From Gammaproteobacteria bacterium (GTDB lineage: Bacteria > Pseudomonadota > Gammaproteobacteria > Woeseiales > Woeseiaceae), in NCBI GenBank assembly GCA_002685275.1, contig NYWX01000011.1:3843-17346 (forward strand): a stretch of DNA of 13,504 nt, in the 5' to 3' direction. The translations under genes and the position numbers were made by a program. Below the pieces are notes generated by a model that was not told where the DNA came from, did no database searches, and saw nothing but the letters and a program-made list of their open reading frames with translations. Numbering within the stretch: position 1 is the stretch's first letter; every line of letters begins with the position of its first letter. Of the stretch, positions 6,666-13,450 are shown piece by piece.

Positions 6666-8837
6666 TTAGTCATCTAAAGTGAACGCTATAAGCATCCCAC
6701 CCTGCACATTTTTCATTTTTGAACCTCCAGCAGAAATGACAACATACTGTTTACCATCAACAGAGTAAGTGCTTGGCGTTGAATGTCCATCAAATGGTAA
6801 ATCATGTTCCCAGAGTATTTCTCCATTATCTTTATCAAATACTCTAAACTTTTCATCAGACGATGCCCCAATAAATATGATTCCTCCAGCAGTGACAACT
6901 GGACCCCCGTAATTTTCTGTTCCAGTAACTGGAATACCTTTATTGGTAAGTTCTTCGTATTCTCCAAGTGGAACTTTCCATTTAATAGTTCCTGTATTTA
7001 GATCAACGGCATTGAGAGTGCCCCAAGGAGGTTTTATTGCCGGATAACCCTCGTTATCATTAAAGCGTTGAAATCCTCGGAAAGTATATGGTACTAAATC
7101 ACAAGAAGAGCAAAAATAACCTAATGAAGGCTTTTCTTCTTCGCCAATTTCTTCTTCATTTTGCTTAACAACTGGAATTGTAAAATCAAATTGTTCTGGA
7201 GTGTCGCTTGTCTCCAACCCAAGAAGAAAATTAATAATTGCATCTTGTCGACCTTCTGGAAGATGGCTAAATGCAGGCATGCGTCCTATGCCATGCGATA
7301 TCAGCATTTTTAATTGATCTTTATTTAAACGATCAGATATATTAATTAAGCTAGGAAAGCCATCTGAAGGGCTTCCTTTACGGTCAGTGCCATGACATGC
7401 GGCACAACTAATACGGTAAAAACTTTCTCCATAAGATAACGGGCTTCCATCTTGGTTTTTAGTGGGAATAAGTTGATAAAACCAAGGAATCTCATTGACA
7501 TTTACATATAAGATCCCATCAGGATCAGCAGCAGAACCCCCCCATTCCATTCCTCCATCATAACCAGGAAAAATTATAGTTTGCTTAGTACTTGGAGGTG
7601 GATATGAGCCATAGCTTTTAAATTCATCAAGTACATTTTTAGTTATTAATTCTGCCGATGGAGATATGTTGGAGATATCATTTTCTGTGTATTTTTGGCG
7701 GGTTAATGCCGGAGGTTTTGTGGGAAACGGCTGAGTGGGCCAAGTTTTTATTCCATCAATTTTAGATTTTGGGGCCGGTCTTTCTTCTATTGGCCAAAGG
7801 GGCTCGCCGGTAACCCTGTTAAATACAAATAGCAAACCCATTTTTGTACCTTGAGCAACAATATCTACTTTTTTACCTTCATGCTTTACAGTTAATAAAG
7901 TTGGTGGGGTAGGTAAGTCTAAGTCCCACAGATCATGATGAACTAACTGTTGATGCCACAGTCGCTCTCCAGTATCTGCATTTATAGCAACGACAGAGTT
8001 TGCAAATAAATTTTCACCGTAACGGTCTGCTCCATAAAAATCGGGTCCTGCAGTTTCCGTGGATGCATAAACGATTCCACGAGGCACATCAATCGCAATA
8101 CCTGACCAATCGGAAGCGCCTCCTGCTTTATCTAAGTAGTTTTCCGGCCATGTCTCTGAGCCTGGTTCACCTGGCCTTGGTAGTGAATGAAAAATCCATT
8201 TACGTTTTCCTGTTTTTAAATCAAATGCCCTTATAGCACCTGGTACATCTTCACCAACATTAGTACCAATAATAAACATATCTTTGTAAATATGACCTGG
8301 TGTATTTAAATAAGCATTAGGTCTACCTTCAACATCTAATGCATCACCTAAATGTATCCAACCACCCTTTCCAAAAGAAGTTATCAATTGACCTGAGGCA
8401 GCATCTATTGTGTACAAGTAACTTCCTTTCATGGTAAGAATTCGCCCTTGATCACCATCTTTCCAATACATCAACCCTCGTGGTATGAGCTCAGCTAATG
8501 GACCATGAACATCTGATGGATCAAATGTCCAAATAGGGCTACCTGTTGCTCCATCTACAGCATTCACTCTACTAAGAGGTGAGGTTGTATAGACTACTCC
8601 ATCAATAATTAAATTATTGACTTGATAGTGCCCGCTATCTCCAGTGTCATATGTCCAAGCTACTTTTAACTTTTCAACGTTGTTCTTATTGATTTGCTTG
8701 AGGTTTGAATATTGATTACTAGATGGGCTGCCTAAATAATGGGCCCAATCCGAATTAGAACCTTCATTTAATTCTGATTGGCCACAACCAGCAATTAAGA
8801 AAGAAATTAAAAACATAATAAACAAATGCATTTTCAT
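6666..8837 (-). CDS. PQQ-dependent dehydrogenase lipoprotein with inserted cytochrome c domain
   Basis: Periplasmic quinoprotein of 723 residues that probably oxidises a sugar or alcohol with PQQ and passes electrons through its own heme. It has a lipoprotein signal with LIAGC and Cys18. Repeated beta-propeller blades are visible, with Asp-x-x-x-Gly-x-x-x-W motifs such as INADTGERLW (285-294) and LNTGTIKW (613-620), and the HHDLWDLDLPTPP stretch (300-312). A cytochrome c module interrupts the propeller: CAACH (478-482) with probable distal Met520 (GRMPAF). The propeller then resumes with EGYPAIKPPWGTLNAVDLN. This matches the glucose-dehydrogenase-like family common in marine bacteria. An extra CSSC pair sits at 576-579. 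No pqq synthesis genes are in the window, so PQQ must come from elsewhere. No clear ribosome site precedes the ATG; a second ATG is two codons in. Confidence 0.9.
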   Translation of the reverse strand: MKMHLFIMFLISFLIAGCGQSELNEGSNSDWAHYLGSPSSNQYSNLKQINKNNVEKLKVAWTYDTGDSGHYQVNNLIIDGVVYTTSPLSRVNAVDGATGSPIWTFDPSDVHGPLAELIPRGLMYWKDGDQGRILTMKGSYLYTIDAASGQLITSFGKGGWIHLGDALDVEGRPNAYLNTPGHIYKDMFIIGTNVGEDVPGAIRAFDLKTGKRKWIFHSLPRPGEPGSETWPENYLDKAGGASDWSGIAIDVPRGIVYASTETAGPDFYGADRYGENLFANSVVAINADTGERLWHQQLVHHDLWDLDLPTPPTLLTVKHEGKKVDIVAQGTKMGLLFVFNRVTGEPLWPIEERPAPKSKIDGIKTWPTQPFPTKPPALTRQKYTENDISNISPSAELITKNVLDEFKSYGSYPPPSTKQTIIFPGYDGGMEWGGSAADPDGILYVNVNEIPWFYQLIPTKNQDGSPLSYGESFYRISCAACHGTDRKGSPSDGFPSLINISDRLNKDQLKMLISHGIGRMPAFSHLPEGRQDAIINFLLGLETSDTPEQFDFTIPVVKQNEEEIGEEEKPSLGYFCSSCDLVPYTFRGFQRFNDNEGYPAIKPPWGTLNAVDLNTGTIKWKVPLGEYEELTNKGIPVTGTENYGGPVVTAGGIIFIGASSDEKFRVFDKDNGEILWEHDLPFDGHSTPSTYSVDGKQYVVISAGGSKMKNVQGGMLIAFTLDD

Positions 8838-8894
8838 AAATAAGCAACTATTGATTTTAGGTGGGATTTTTTAAAACATTCAAATTATTAATCT

Positions 8895-8903
8895 AATATA
8901 GCA
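8895..8903 (-). promoter_or_regulatory. Candidate extended -10 promoter for the quinoprotein gene
   Basis: On the minus strand TGC-TATATT forms an extended -10 about 58 nt before the quinoprotein ATG. No good -35 is seen at 16-18 nt. It lies in the 174-nt gap after the DASS gene, so the quinoprotein (and perhaps the ABC operon behind it) could be transcribed separately from cmoAB-DASS. Confidence 0.3.
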
Positions 8904-8920
8904 AAACTTTTAAAGATTTA

Positions 8921-8948
8921 ATGAATTTTAAGCAAATTAAAATTTCAT
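8921..8948. repeat. AT-rich inverted repeat between the DASS and quinoprotein genes
   Basis: ATGAATTTTAA (8921-8931) and TTAAAATTTCAT (8937-8948) pair over 11 bp with one bulged base around loop GCAAA. It lies about 63 nt beyond the DASS stop. It could act as a weak terminator or mRNA end stabiliser for the DASS transcript, but there is no proper U-run and almost no GC, so a function is uncertain. Confidence 0.35.
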
Positions 8949-9011
8949 GCTAACAATTAAGTTACTTAGTTAAAGTTAATTAATCAGCTTTTCTTTCTAA
9001 TTAGATAAATT

Positions 9012-10481
9012 TTACATCAATAATATTGGTGCAAGCTTATAAGCAATTAATGATACTAAAATAATGCCGATAATATTCAATGCAACTCCCGCTTTTGCCA
9101 TTCGAGGAACATTTAGCATGCCTGACCCAAAGACTATTGCGTTAGGCGGAGTTGCTACTGGTAACATAAATGCACAACTAGCTGCTAGCGTTACAGGCAC
9201 TGCTAAAATTATTGGGCTATATCCAGATTCGATTGCAATTGCTCCTACAACTGGAAGAAAGGCTGCTGTTGTCGCAACATTACTAGTGAGTTCTGTTAAG
9301 AAAATAATCAATGTTGCAACTAAAAATATTAATAAAATAAGAGGGAGAGAGCCGACCCCCTTTATACTGCCTCCAATCCATTCTGCTAATCCAGTGTTTG
9401 ACACTGCATTTGCTAATGTTAAGCCACCACCTAGTAGTAGCAAAACACCCCATGGCAGCCGTTCTGCATATTTCCATCTGAGCAAAACAGAGTCAGATTT
9501 GTCTCCACTTGGAATTATAAATAATAAGATAGCACCAGCCATTGCTATCAATGAGTCATCAAGAGCTGCGAGACCGGGCACTTCGATTAAAAAAGGCCGA
9601 AACATCCAGCATGAAACCATCAATAAAAATATGATTGCAACTTTTATTTCCGGAATTGTAATCGGCCCCATTTCAAGTTGTAATTTTTTAAGTGTATTTT
9701 TACCCTCATCTGAAATAGTAAAATCAACTTTAAAAATCCAACGGGTTAAGGCAAGCCATGACAAGGGAAGCATTAACGCTGATAATGGTAAGCCAATCAA
9801 CATCCAATCAGAAAAATTTATATTTAATTCGTAATTTTCGAGCATAAAAGCGGCAAACATTACATTTGGAGCGGTTCCAACAAGTGTTGCCATTCCACCG
9901 ATTGTTGCTCCATAAGCGACACCTAAAAGCAATGAAAATTGGAAATCTTCTTTGGCTTTTTCATCAAGGCTTGTGACGGTTCTATGTATAACCGCAATTA
10001 TAGATATAGCAATGGGCAATAACATCATTGTTGTGGATGTGTTCATAACCCACATAGAGATTAAAGCACTTGAAAGCATGAATGAACCAACAAGCGACCG
10101 TCCGCTTTTATTGCCGTGCTGTAAAATTTTTAATGCTATACGACGATGAAGGTTCCAGCGTTGCATTGCAAATGCAACGATAAAACCACCGAGAAATAGG
10201 AAAATTATCTTGTTTGCATAGAGTGGAGCAGTTTCTTCTATAGTGATTATTCCAAAGATAGGAAATAGTACAATCGGTAACAATGCAGTAACAGCAATAG
10301 GCACAGCTTCTGTTGCCCACCATGCAGCCATTAATAACGCTATTGCTGCTGTAAACCACGCTTTTTGATCTAAACCTGTGGGAGCTTCAAAAAAAAGAAT
10401 CACCACTAAAAGCATTGGACCTAAAAATATTCCTAGCTTTTGTCTAAAATTTTTATCCTTAGCTTTCAGGAAATCAGTCAT
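9012..10481 (-). CDS. SLC13/DASS-family sodium-coupled anion (dicarboxylate) transporter
   Basis: Inner-membrane elevator-type carrier of the divalent anion:sodium symporter family, whose bacterial members mostly import C4-dicarboxylates such as succinate. It has 489 residues and about eleven hydrophobic segments. Family landmarks are WATEAVP (55-61), the first hairpin motif WVMNTSTTMMLLP (144-156), the second hairpin motif TSNVATT (399-405), and the C-terminal PVATPPNAIVFGSG (441-454). The two NT/SN motifs form sodium and substrate sites in VcINDY; here the first reads MNT instead of SNT, the second SNV instead of SNT. Variation at these positions affects substrate choice, so sulfate or other acids cannot be excluded. 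AAGG lies 6 nt before the ATG. It starts 37 nt after cmoB on the same strand and may be co-transcribed. Confidence 0.9.
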   Translation of the reverse strand: MTDFLKAKDKNFRQKLGIFLGPMLLVVILFFEAPTGLDQKAWFTAAIALLMAAWWATEAVPIAVTALLPIVLFPIFGIITIEETAPLYANKIIFLFLGGFIVAFAMQRWNLHRRIALKILQHGNKSGRSLVGSFMLSSALISMWVMNTSTTMMLLPIAISIIAVIHRTVTSLDEKAKEDFQFSLLLGVAYGATIGGMATLVGTAPNVMFAAFMLENYELNINFSDWMLIGLPLSALMLPLSWLALTRWIFKVDFTISDEGKNTLKKLQLEMGPITIPEIKVAIIFLLMVSCWMFRPFLIEVPGLAALDDSLIAMAGAILLFIIPSGDKSDSVLLRWKYAERLPWGVLLLLGGGLTLANAVSNTGLAEWIGGSIKGVGSLPLILLIFLVATLIIFLTELTSNVATTAAFLPVVGAIAIESGYSPIILAVPVTLAASCAFMLPVATPPNAIVFGSGMLNVPRMAKAGVALNIIGIILVSLIAYKLAPILLM

Positions 10482-10518
10482 TATTTACCTTGTACAAAAT
10501 ATTTATAGTATATTTTAA

Positions 10519-11436
10519 TCATATTGCGTTAGCTGTAACGAGAATCCTGCGAGGAGCTGGCCAACCTTCTATAGTGAGATCGGGATCAGCTGGATTTAAA
10601 GCATCTGATAATGAATTAAATGTCATCCATTCTGTTGATCGCTGTTCATTGATTGTTGTAACTGATTTATCAATAATTTTTACTTTTTCAAAACCAGATC
10701 GAATTAACCAGATTTTTAACTCTGAAACACTAGGTATTAACCATGTATTTCTCATTTGAGCGTATCTTTTCTCTGGTGTGGAGGCAAATGAGCTTGAGCC
10801 TTGTAAAAAGAGAGTCTCTAAAACTAGTTGTCCACCAGGTTTGAGAGTTTTCTTTAGTTGGCATAGATGATCAATGGGTGAGCGTTGATGATACAACACA
10901 CCCATTGAGAATGTGATGTCAAATTGATTTACTGGAAAAGGTAACTCACTTAGGCGAACAGGAAGTATTAAAATATGCGAATCTTTTTTGAATATATTTA
11001 TTGCAAAGAATTGCATTATATAAAGAATCATAGGTTCAATACCAATAACAGTCTTTGCGCCCTCGTCCCGCATTTTAAATGCAAAGTAGCCATTACCACA
11101 CCCAACATCTAGTATATTCTTTTCTTTGAATTCAATACCGGTTTTTTCAATGCGAGCCCATTTTTGGTCACTGCGCCATTCAGAGTCAATGTAAGTACCA
11201 GCTACTTTGAAAGGCCCTTTTCGCCATGGCGATAATTGCATGAATAAATTTTGACAATCAGTTGTATTATCTTTTATTAAAAGTGATCTGATTATTTGCT
11301 GCCATTTAAAAAAATCACCATGCTTTTTTTCTGATAACCGCTCATCTATTAATAATGATAAGTCCTCAAGCCAGTATTCCAAGTTGACAGCCTTAAGGCA
11401 CTCAGTGAGTTTCTGTTTATCAATAAATTCATTCAT
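10519..11436 (-). CDS. cmoB: tRNA U34 carboxymethyltransferase CmoB
   Basis: Transfers the carboxymethyl group of carboxy-S-adenosylmethionine (Cx-SAM) to 5-hydroxyuridine 34, giving cmo5U in tRNAs that read four-codon boxes. Numbered from the ATG at 11436 (305 aa, E. coli 323): WRKGPF with Lys73, the IDSEWRSDQKW block (83-93), the SAM-site LDVGCGNG (109-116), SMGVLYHQRSP with Tyr182, RYAQMRNTW, VTTINEQRSTEWM, and near the end PAPRR with Arg297. By recall, these three residues correspond to E. coli Lys91, Tyr200 and Arg315, which bind the Cx-SAM carboxylate. The ATG overlaps the cmoA end by 8 nt (ATGAATGA). An in-frame TTG at 11448 would only add four residues and lacks support. Confidence 0.94.
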   Translation of the reverse strand: MNEFIDKQKLTECLKAVNLEYWLEDLSLLIDERLSEKKHGDFFKWQQIIRSLLIKDNTTDCQNLFMQLSPWRKGPFKVAGTYIDSEWRSDQKWARIEKTGIEFKEKNILDVGCGNGYFAFKMRDEGAKTVIGIEPMILYIMQFFAINIFKKDSHILILPVRLSELPFPVNQFDITFSMGVLYHQRSPIDHLCQLKKTLKPGGQLVLETLFLQGSSSFASTPEKRYAQMRNTWLIPSVSELKIWLIRSGFEKVKIIDKSVTTINEQRSTEWMTFNSLSDALNPADPDLTIEGWPAPRRILVTANAI

Positions 11437-12166
11437 TTTTAATTGCAATTATCGACATAAAGTTGAAGTAACGTAGCCAGACTATACTGTGATTGAATCC
11501 AGCCTTTTTGAGTCGTTCTTGATGCTCATAAATAGTTTCTGGAATTAAGATATTTTTTAAGGCAGCTTTTTTTCGAGTAATTTCTATTTCGCTGTAACCC
11601 TCTTGTCGTTTGTGATCATGATGTAAATCAACAAGTAGTTTTTCTGTAATTTGATCTTCATCAATTATTTTTTCCGATAAAACTAATAAACCATCTTTGT
11701 TTAATCCATTGTAAATTGATTTCAAGAGAGAGTTTCTTTTGTTTTTTTCTATAAACTGAAGAGTAAAATTTAAAACAACCATGGATGCATTTTTTATTTG
11801 GGTATTACAGATATCATCATGAACAACGTTAATTGAAGTGCTAGATAAATATTGTTGGCTATCTTCAAGAATAATTTTTTTGCAGTGATTCATCATTGCT
11901 TCTGCTTTGTCAACAGCTACAATTTTACAACCTTTTTTATTAATGCCATGACGCATAGCAATGGTTGCAGCACCCAGTGAGCAACCTAAATCATAACAAT
12001 TGGTATTAGATTTGACATGACTAGAAGCTAATTTTTTGATCGTTTTTATTGTAGCTTTATAGCCTGGTATGGAGCGTTCAAGCATGTCAGGAAAAACTAT
12101 AGCTACATCCTCATTGAACTGAAATGGTCCATCTTTTAATTTTTTATAGATATTATCTTTTTTCAT
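11429..12166 (-). CDS. cmoA: Carboxy-SAM synthase CmoA
   Basis: Makes Cx-SAM from SAM and prephenate, the donor used by CmoB. It has 245 residues, matching E. coli CmoA (247) along its length: VFPDMLERSIPGY (24-36), SAM-binding DLGCSLGAAT (59-68), ASMVVLNFTLQF (127-138), LHHDHKRQEGYSE (181-193) and a C-terminal FNFMSIIAIK. One deviation: the position aligned with E. coli Arg199, a Cx-SAM carboxylate contact, is Lys200 here, with an Arg two residues earlier (TRKK). First gene of the minus-strand block; its start is divergent from the VanY-like gene, with a 51-nt gap. No strong ribosome site precedes the ATG. Confidence 0.95.
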   Translation of the reverse strand: MKKDNIYKKLKDGPFQFNEDVAIVFPDMLERSIPGYKATIKTIKKLASSHVKSNTNCYDLGCSLGAATIAMRHGINKKGCKIVAVDKAEAMMNHCKKIILEDSQQYLSSTSINVVHDDICNTQIKNASMVVLNFTLQFIEKNKRNSLLKSIYNGLNKDGLLVLSEKIIDEDQITEKLLVDLHHDHKRQEGYSEIEITRKKAALKNILIPETIYEHQERLKKAGFNHSIVWLRYFNFMSIIAIKNE

Positions 12167-12217
12167 TTTATGAAATTTGCAGCAGCACTCTATTAAAACA
12201 AAAGGTACAATTATCTT

Positions 12218-12724
12218 ATGCTACGCGAACTTCATCAAGAACTTGGCATTCCGGATAATTATGGTAACAACGGATTGAGGCCACATTATAAGGAAGCTAC
12301 TGAATTAGTTGATGTGGAGCCTAATATAATTGGCTTAATGCAGCGCCTTACACCTAAAACAGCTATTAGTTGGGTGAAGATGAAAGAAGCAGCCAAAAAG
12401 GATGGGAAGACGTTGATACTAGTATCAGGATTCCGCAGTATTGAATATCAAGCAAACTTAATTAGAAAAAAAATTTATGCTGGTCAATCAGTTAGAAAAA
12501 TTTTATCTGTAAACGCTGCACCAGGATACAGTGAGCACCATACAGGGCGGGCAATTGATGTAGCTTCACCAGGGTCACGCCCATTAACTGAAGAATTTGA
12601 GTTATCTGATGCTTACCGTTGGCTTACAACTAACGCTATAAGATTTGGTTTTTCCATGACTTATCCGCGTAATAATGAGCAAGGATTTGTTTTTGAACCC
12701 TGGCACTGGACGAAATCTAGGTAA
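12218..12724 (+). CDS. VanY/M15-family D-Ala-D-Ala (or LD/DD) carboxypeptidase-like protein
   Basis: Putative zinc peptidase of the M15 family (VanY, DdcY, LdcB), which trims peptidoglycan stem peptides. In 168 residues the whole catalytic set is present: SGFRS (70-74, substrate Arg73), the S-x-H-x-x-G-x-A-x-D signature with zinc ligands His107 and Asp114 (S105 to D114), and EPWHW with base Glu160 and third ligand His163. There is no signal peptide or membrane anchor, and an in-frame TAA 21-23 bases upstream of the ATG rules out a longer N-terminus. It should thus be cytoplasmic unless exported some other way, perhaps acting on recycled muropeptides. AAAGG lies 12 nt upstream, longer than ideal. 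Followed directly by the tRNA promoter region. Confidence 0.88.
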   Translation: MLRELHQELGIPDNYGNNGLRPHYKEATELVDVEPNIIGLMQRLTPKTAISWVKMKEAAKKDGKTLILVSGFRSIEYQANLIRKKIYAGQSVRKILSVNAAPGYSEHHTGRAIDVASPGSRPLTEEFELSDAYRWLTTNAIRFGFSMTYPRNNEQGFVFEPWHWTKSR

Positions 12725-12816
12725 ATATTTGCTGATCTGCGCAAAAAAATAGTACCGAAATAGCTTTTCCTTCCTACTTAATTTGTTATAAATATCACGA
12801 ATTAACCTTTTAGCTG

Positions 12817-12852
12817 TTGACAGTGAGGCACTGTAATCAGAAAATGCGCGGC
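12817..12852 (+). promoter_or_regulatory. Strong tRNA-operon promoter with GC-rich discriminator
   Basis: A perfect TTGACA (12817-12822) is followed by 17 nt and GAAAAT (12840-12845), then GCGCGGC before the probable start near 12852. A GC-rich stretch between the -10 and start is the hallmark of stable-RNA promoters repressed by ppGpp and DksA (known for E. coli). The leader to tRNA-Tyr would be only about 10 nt. Confidence 0.6.
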
Positions 12853-12861
12853 TTGCGTAAC

Positions 12862-12947
12862 GGAGGGGTACTCATGCGGCCAACGAGGGCAGACTGTAAA
12901 TCTGCTGGCTTATGCCTACGTAGGTTCGAATCCTACCCCCTCCACCA
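12862..12947 (+). tRNA. tyrU: tRNA-Tyr(GUA)
   Basis: Class II tRNA of 86 nt with encoded CCA. The acceptor GGAGGGG pairs with CCCCTCC. The anticodon stem GCAGA/TCTGC encloses CTGTAAA with anticodon GTA. A long variable arm follows (TGGCTTATGCCTAC region). The T-arm GTAGG-TTCGAAT-CCTAC is perfect, and the discriminator is A. First tRNA of the three preceding tuf, in the same order as E. coli tyrU-glyT-thrT. Its 3' end takes part in a large inverted repeat with the trailer (see the repeat at 12929-12971). Confidence 0.97.
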
Positions 12948-12971
12948 AATGGTGGTGTTGCTGGTAGGATT
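12929..12971 (+). repeat. Nested inverted repeat overlapping the tRNA-Tyr 3' end and trailer
   Basis: AATCCTACC (12929-12937, the T-loop end and 3' T-stem of tRNA-Tyr) is the perfect reverse complement of GGTAGGATT (12963-12971). Nested inside, CCACC (12942-12946, the tRNA 3' end) pairs with GGTGG (12951-12955) around AAAT. The trailer could therefore pair with the T-arm and acceptor end of the precursor. No U-run follows, so it is not a classical terminator. Confidence 0.6.
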
Positions 12972-13027
12972 AAAGGTATAGTTAACAACTGGCTGCGCAA
13001 ATTTTTATATTTTTGCTATAAAACATA

Positions 13028-13062
13028 GACAGTTTAAAAAAAGGGACTGTCAGGATTTTTTT
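13028..13062 (+). terminator. Terminator-like hairpin between tRNA-Tyr and tRNA-Gly
   Basis: GACAGT (13028-13033) pairs with ACTGTC (13046-13051), extendable by two G-U pairs inward, followed after four bases by seven T (13056-13062). The rest of the 236-nt spacer (12948-13183) holds the trailer repeat, a small ACTCT/AGAGT inverted repeat at 13063-13081 and AT-rich DNA, but no ORF. If active, tRNA-Gly needs its own promoter; I see no convincing one. Confidence 0.4.
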
Positions 13063-13183
13063 ACTCTGAATTAGTTAGAGTGAAGTAATTATTTAAATAA
13101 TGCGTATATATTAAAGGATAAATTGATTAATTAAGTTTTAAGGTGCCGCGATCCAGAAATAAAATATAAAGTTTCAATTTTAG

Positions 13184-13257
13184 GCGGGTGTAGTTCAATG
13201 GTAGAACTTCAGCCTTCCAAGCTGCTAATGTGGGTTCGATTCCCATCACCCGCTCCA
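13184..13257 (+). tRNA. glyT: tRNA-Gly(UCC)
   Basis: 74 nt with encoded CCA. The acceptor GCGGGTG pairs with CACCCGC, the anticodon loop is CTTCCAA with anticodon TCC, the T-arm is GTGGG-TTCGATT-CCCAT with a G-U pair, and the discriminator is T. Corresponds to E. coli glyT by order and sequence. Confidence 0.96.
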
Positions 13258-13303
13258 TATTGGACGGATTTGTTTAAGCTCTGAGTAATTCTTAGATTGA
13301 GTT

Positions 13304-13378
13304 GCCCACATAGCTCAGGGGTAGAGCACTTCCTTGGTAAGGAAGAGGCCCCCGGTTCAAATCCGGGTGTGGGCTCCA
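13304..13378 (+). tRNA. thrT: tRNA-Thr(GGU)
   Basis: 75 nt with encoded CCA. The acceptor GCCCACA pairs with TGTGGGC, the anticodon stem CTTCC/GGAAG encloses TTGGTAA with anticodon GGT, the T-arm is CCCGG-TTCAAAT-CCGGG, and the discriminator is T. Lies 46 nt after tRNA-Gly and 72 nt before tuf, so all are likely on one transcript, as for E. coli thrT-tufB. Confidence 0.96.
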
Positions 13379-13450
13379 AGTAGGTTGAAGCATCTTAAGC
13401 TAAAGTATGTATTTAAAATTTGGTTTAATTTAGATAAACAGGTAAAGACA

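Noticed and set aside
9064..9834. 256-codon open frame on the plus strand
   Set aside because: It is fully antisense to the DASS transporter, whose motifs and hydrophobic pattern are unmistakable. The translation has no recognisable domain and reflects mirror codon usage of a membrane protein.
10490..10759. Plus-strand open frame opposite the cmoB end
   Set aside because: Antisense to conserved CmoB C-terminal motifs, with no family resemblance. Other antisense frames within 3534-3887, 4925-5182, 6172-6588 and 8000-8236 were rejected for the same reason.
12948..13183. rtT-type repeats like those behind E. coli tyrT
   Set aside because: Those are direct repeats of the tRNA 3' end. Here only an inverted copy of nine bases is present, so it is not the same element.
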